NCBI RefSeq assembly: GCF_025766255.1
Contig: NW_026516713.1
Location: 186,001 to 250,000 of the forward strand
DNA from: Zychaea mexicana
Lineage: Eukaryota > Mucoromycota > Mucoromycetes > Mucorales > Lichtheimiaceae
DNA: 64,000 nucleotides
Direction of reading: 5' to 3'
The notes below the pieces were generated by a model. It ran no database searches, was not told where the DNA came from, and saw only the letters and a list, made by a program, of their open reading frames with translations. Numbering within the stretch: position 1 is the stretch's first letter; the number at the start of each line of letters is the position of its first letter. The position numbers were made by a program, and so were the translations under genes. Shown piece after piece: positions 59,625 to 64,000 of the stretch.

Positions 59625-61735
59625 ATGTCACATGGACCTCCACGCGCCTTCCAACCTCATGGTTACCCAACACCCTTGGCAGCACCGACCCATCATCGAC
59701 AGTCCATGATGAACCATCAGTTGCAGACCATGACGACGGTCGCCAGTGCACAGCCCTTATCGCCCGCAGTGCATAACCAGCACGCCACAGCGGCAGCAGC
59801 AGCAGCGGCGGCAGCGGCGGCCGTGGGTGGAAGCAGCAGTGGAGCAGGAGCACCTACGAGCAGTAGCCAACAACAAGGTGTCATGGCTAGCTCGCACGAG
59901 CAAATCTATTGTGGGGTCTGCCAGACGGTTCGGCCTGCCCACTATTTCCCTGTGGATCGACGACTCGAATATAACGTATGTGATCTGTGCCGCTCAAGAG
60001 AATTTCAAAAACGAAAACAGCAGTTGGAGCGCTATAACAACGACGTGTACGAAGAGCCTCAACAGCGAACGACGTTTAAACACGCGCGTTTTCCGCCACA
60101 GTATAGTCATTACGCTGCTGCCGCTGCACCACAGCATATGCAGCAACAGCAGCAACAGCAACAGCAACAACAACAACAGCAACAACATCACCAGCAACAA
60201 CAGCAGCAACAGCATTTGTCTCCGCAGTCGCTTCAAACGCAGCATCTGCAGGCGCCTTCTCCTTTAAGAATGCATCCTCAACATCATCACCAACAGCAAC
60301 AACAACAACAGCAGCAGCAGCAGCAACCTGTGTCATCGCCTCAGGTTAACAAACCCACCCTACCATTGTCATCTTCCATCATACCAGGCTTGTCTCCACA
60401 GCAACAACAAAGTTTAAATAAGCCTCATGGATTGTTTTCTGCCTCACCACTGCGTGCACCGCCACCGCATCACCAGCAGCAGCAGCAGCAGCAGGAACAG
60501 CATCATCAACCACAACAACAACAGCCTCTTACACATCATGTGCATACTCAACAGCAACAACATCATCATTCACATCAACAACAACAGCAGCAGCAGCAGG
60601 TACCGCCTGTTTCGTTACCATTGACACTACCTCAGCAGCCTCAGCATGAAGCTCAATTCCATCATCAACAACCGTCTCCGCTACCATCGCATCCACCACC
60701 GCCGCTCGCCCAACCTCCTCGATCGCTACATGACATTTCTCCAGAACAACAACAACAGCAACAACAACAAATACCCATGCGGATTCCAATAATTGATAGC
60801 AATAGCAGTAACACGACACCACCTAGTGCTACCGCTACTACTGCTGCTGCTAGCTCTGCCAATACCCCAGCCAAAACAGGTTTGGCAACCATGTCATCCA
60901 CTACGACTTCAACAACAACCAAGGGCAAGAGCAGTAACAGCAAAAGCAACAATAACAGCACCAGTGAGACAAAGGCTGCTAGCAGTACGCATCGATCGCC
61001 TTCTTCAAAAGCAGCACAAAATGATGTCCATTGTCAAGAGGTGTTGTCTCCCGAAGCATTTGTGTATGCACTCCAGCAGGAAACGGAATTTGAGCGGAAG
61101 CAGTATGTGGTGGATATCAATCCATTGATAACACGGTTGGGTGATGAGGCTGGTTTCACACAACTTGGTCGCGCCATTTGCGAACACATTTTGGCGGGCA
61201 CAAAGTTTAATTTTAGGTAAAAAGACAGAGAAAGAGAGAACAAATCACAAAATCAAGGACAGAGGCTATTTTTGAGGGATGGTCGAGAGAGAGAGAGAGA
61301 GAGAGAGAGGAGAACTCTTGCCTTGGGGGAGGGGGTCAAAATGAGTGTGTATAACAGGTGGTAAGGGGGGGAAGGAGTAAAGAGAGGCACAGAGAAGAAA
61401 CTCAATTGCTTTTTGGATTACTGGTCTGTGCTTAGTATGAAGGATCGAAGACGGTCAACCAAGGCACCAGACACATTGTCAACGCTGCGTTACTATTGTT
61501 CTCAGCGAGCGGATACGGCCAAACCTCGGAAAGGAGACCATCCCAAAGCTGCAAATCGATACGACTGTGCTGGCGCGTTGACGGTGATTATTGATCTGAG
61601 CAAAAAGACAGGCCATGTCACGTTGATCCACAAACACTCCCATCCACCATTCATTCCACACCATCACCATCACCATAACAGCCAAAACAATGCCAATGGT
61701 TCCAGCCGTAGAACTGCGAGTGGTAGTAACAGTAA

Positions 61736-61767
<32 letters not shown>

Positions 61768-62102
61768 GCAGCAATAGTAATATGGCACAAATCAACCAGC
61801 AGCAACAACAGCAGCAGCAACAGCAGCAGCAACAAATGCGGTTGATGAAGCAACGGCAGAAGCAGACGGAGAAACAGTTTGAAACTCTTCGACAAAGAGT
61901 AGCGGATTTCGGTCGATTGATAGAAAGCCAGCAGAGTCTCAGGAACAAGGAATTCATCCAAACGGCCACCCATGCGTTCATGCATGCGGACAAGATGCTT
62001 AATGCGTGTCGCTGGGTGGAGAACGCCTCGGAGGATCAGCAACAATTACAGCCACCAAACAAGTACACGTTGCATTACAACAAGCGAGGCGGTAATTTTT
62101 GA
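59625..62102 (+). CDS. Poly-Gln putative DNA-binding protein with two Cys-containing modules
   Basis: Two exons, 59625-61216 and 61436-62102, give 752 residues. Exon 1 ends TTT-AG|GTAAAA, and the acceptor CTTAG|T restores frame into MKDRRR. Residues about 95-140 hold a zinc-ribbon-like module, YCGVCQTVRPAHYFP...YNVCDLCRSREFQKRK (two CxxC pairs, the first Cys at 96). Then come about 300 residues of Gln, His, Pro, Ser and Thr runs. A conserved-looking block SPEAFVYALQQETEFERKQ to ILAGTKFNF spans the junction. Exon 2 has RYYCSQRADTAKPRKG, NRYDCAGALTVIIDLSK and VTLIHKHSHPPF, which recalls FAR1/FLYWCH-like zinc domains, then more Asn and Gln runs. The C-terminal helix is FETLRQRVADFGRLIES. A regulator is inferred; the family is not certain. 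The second part could instead be a separate gene starting at 61438. Confidence 0.72.
61286..61308. repeat. (GA)n run in the intron of the poly-Q gene
   Basis: A GA dinucleotide run inside the 219-nt intron (61217-61435). Confidence 0.7.
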
Positions 62103-62717
62103 ATTTAACCAAATATCCTTACCTTCCTACATATTTTACTACTACTACTACCCTGACCCACCGTCACCTATTACACGCTCGCCCAACTTAAAACTTACAG
62201 ACAAAGTTCCTATTGTTGTGTCAGTTACCCTCTCTCTTTTGCTGTAATTCGATGAAAACAGTTTACATACACCCCACCCACGAAAGAAAAAAGAAATATA
62301 CGATATCATATACCAGTCTCTCTCCCACTCTCTCACAGACACACTTTTTGGTTTGCCATACAAGTCTATTAGTTTGCTCGTCGATTTTATTGTTACTAGA
62401 TCATTCTTCAATTGAGGACTCGGCAAGGAAAATATGGTTTTCAGCGGTGGTGGTTGAAATTCGTACATACAAGGAGAGAGAAAGAGAAAAGGAGCGTGGA
62501 TATATCATTGTTCGTTTGAAGGATGCATGAAGAAAAAAAGCAGAATTGACACAAGAGAATGATAAAAGAAAAAGCATGAGCGAGTGATATATGCTACACA
62601 TAGAAACGAGAGAAATGGGATGGGGGTTGGATGCTGAATGATGATATGGTAAGGAAGATAATGAATGTAAATGAGTAGAAGACAAAGAGGGTATATCTAT
62701 CACAACGTTCTAAAGAT
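62103..62717. other. Convergent spacer between the poly-Q gene and the PPxY gene
   Basis: 615 bases between two convergent stops, with CT and GA tracts. An ACT run lies at 62136-62150. Frames present are antisense to one another and carry no domain. Confidence 0.5.
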
Positions 62718-63428
62718 TCATAATACTTTTCGGCGCTGATTGAACCAAGGTGTCGAGCGCAAGCGTAGCAGCAGTGATGGTGATGATGACGATATCCGTG
62801 GGACAATACCATCCATCTTTTTGGTGTCGACTTCAACCGTTTGAATTTGTTGCTGACATTGAGGCTGAGCAGGAGGGGGAGTAGTAGTAGTAGTGGTAGT
62901 AGTAGAAGGATGAGGCAGAGAGGATGAAGGATAGATATCAGGCGGTGTAATTGGTAATGAGCATTCCGACGACGCCACCGACTGCTTGTCGTAATCATCG
63001 TCTTCTTTGTCTTCAATTTCGCGCTTGTTGTTGTTGTTGTTGTTGCTGTTGTTGTTCTTGCTATACTGGTGGTTTACGACAGGTCGTAGATCCAGCTTTC
63101 GTAATGCGGCGGATTTTTTTTTCCGGCGTGCCGCATAAACGGTAGTCGAGCACTCCAAATCGTTGATTGGCACATATGCAATGGCGGGCTCTTCATAGGC
63201 TGGTGGAGGAGTGTCATCCTCGTCCTCGAGAAAATCAAACTCGGGCTCGTACTCGTGTATGATGGGTGCTGCTGTGGAGAAACTGACAGATCGTCGAGGT
63301 GTTGGTGACGATGATGACGGTGTGTCGATACTTGTAAGCTCGTTGTATAGTTTCTGTATGTCAACATGGCGTGTTCGTCCATAGTATCGACTTGGCCATG
63401 TGTTGGGATCACAAATTTGCTGTTCCAT
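62718..63428 (-). CDS. Hypothetical protein with a PPxY motif
   Basis: A single exon of 236 residues starting at MEQQICDPN (an upstream in-frame GTG is ignored). Not recognised. It is probably intrinsically disordered. Features: TPRRSVSF (44-51), a basophilic-kinase-like site; an acidic stretch EPEFDFLEDEDD; PPPAYEE at 74-80, a PPxY motif of the kind bound by WW domains of Nedd4/Rsp5-type ligases and arrestin-related adaptors; ARRKKK, a basic patch near 100; an Asn run; an acidic run; and a Thr/Pro run. No transmembrane helix or signal peptide. It could be a soluble ligase adaptor or a regulator; no function is claimed. An extra 5' exon cannot be excluded. Confidence 0.65.
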   Translation of the reverse strand: MEQQICDPNTWPSRYYGRTRHVDIQKLYNELTSIDTPSSSSPTPRRSVSFSTAAPIIHEYEPEFDFLEDEDDTPPPAYEEPAIAYVPINDLECSTTVYAARRKKKSAALRKLDLRPVVNHQYSKNNNSNNNNNNKREIEDKEDDDYDKQSVASSECSLPITPPDIYPSSSLPHPSTTTTTTTTPPPAQPQCQQQIQTVEVDTKKMDGIVPRISSSSPSLLLRLRSTPWFNQRRKVL

Positions 63429-64000
63429 ATTGGTATGTTGTATATGCACCGTGAGTGTGTGTACTTTTATATATAAAATATACAGGCAGAAAGGAAAAAA
63501 AGAGAGGGAGAGAGAGTGAGAGAGCGAGAGAATAGCCTGGACTGGTAAGAAGTAGGGAAAAGCGGCGAAAGGTAAAGCAAAGTACCTTTATATTCGTCAC
63601 CGCTATCTCTTTTAATTCAAGGGGTGAACGGGCCTGCCTCTTCTTTATCACCACTAACTGAACTTGTCAATATGGGCATGGGCATCATTAACGCTTTTGA
63701 TTGGACGCTCCAGAGGAGCATGTGCTCATGAAAAGCAGCCCGCAGCTTCTTATTTCTGGCTGCTGATTTCCCTCCCGCCTTGCCAGCCCACCTTGCCCGC
63801 ATCTCCCTCTCCCCTTTTTCCCCAATAAAGCTGCAAATAACGAGCGAGAAAGTTGAACATACACCTGTCTCTTTCTTCTGCGTGATACCAAGGTCGAATT
63901 CGATTTGCTGACTGCACTATCCTTTCCATATTACCATCGTGCATTTTCGATTATAGATCGGTTCACTCTTTTATCATCACACACACACACACACACACAC
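63429..64000. promoter_or_regulatory. Upstream region of the PPxY gene to the window edge
   Basis: Holds the promoter and leader of the PPxY gene, with CT tracts (minus strand) at 63495-63530. It ends in a (CA)n run at 63978-64000 that continues past the window. Minus-strand frames near 63600-63950 have no domain. Nothing else is recognised. Confidence 0.5.

Overview
This window is nuclear DNA of a filamentous fungus, most likely an early-diverging one (Mucoromycota, probably a Mucorales-type mould). The case rests on four things: many short introns with GTA(A/T)G-like donors and YAG acceptors, long pyrimidine-rich leaders, trinucleotide-repeat-rich poly-Q/poly-A transcription factors, and a GH46 chitosanase, which fits a chitosan-rich wall. 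The family-level lineage is an inference; no rRNA or other taxonomic marker is present. I rebuilt sixteen multi-feature protein genes exon by exon. For each one the exon phases sum to an open frame of the length expected for its family, apart from one uncertain junction in the kinase. Layout, left to right. 1-7021: about 7 kb with no recognisable gene, rich in GAT/ACT repeats and ending in a CT-rich leader; I read it as the long upstream region of a StuA/APSES regulator (7022-8759, +). 9656-13771 (-): a Kv-beta-type aldo/keto reductase, then a secreted GH46 chitosanase. 16631-17704 (-): MsrA. 19588-21418 (-): an Otu2/OTUD6 deubiquitinase. 22484-24760 (-): an Rch1/SLC10A7-type membrane protein, divergent from the glycogen debranching enzyme (25451-31322, +). 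31608-34779 (-): a GCK-III Ste20-like kinase. 34962-37289 (-): Ddi1. 37290-39557: mostly non-coding, with a possible eroded acetyltransferase. 39558-43351 (-): Vps53. 43733-45667 (-): cyclase-associated protein. 47438-47770 (+): a small coiled-coil protein. 47965-50282 (-): CCT6. 51272-52094 (+): a small protein with PIP-like and SUMO-interaction-like motifs. 52433-53631 (+): RPS3. 53912-55501 (-): a RING-CH membrane E3. 56897-57876 (-): thymidylate synthase. 59625-62102 (+): a large poly-Q putative DNA-binding protein. 62718-63428 (-): a PPxY-containing hypothetical protein. The genes are mostly housekeeping (glycogen, actin, chaperonin, ribosome, GARP trafficking, ubiquitin, dTMP) with three developmental or regulatory loci (StuA, the kinase, the poly-Q factor). 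I see no operon-like functional cluster, CRISPR array, transposon or tRNA. The most striking signal is in gene architecture. There is a 3-nt micro-exon in RPS3, a start codon split AT|G by an intron in CCT6, a probable ATG-only first exon in the kinase, a 9-nt micro-exon carrying the Asp-Ile-Lys of the kinase catalytic loop, a GC-AG intron in VPS53, and micro-exons of 18-38 nt in several enzymes, some with catalytic codons split by introns. Sequence motifs also suggest G1/S (MCB-type) control of thymidylate synthase and perhaps of the PIP-motif gene.
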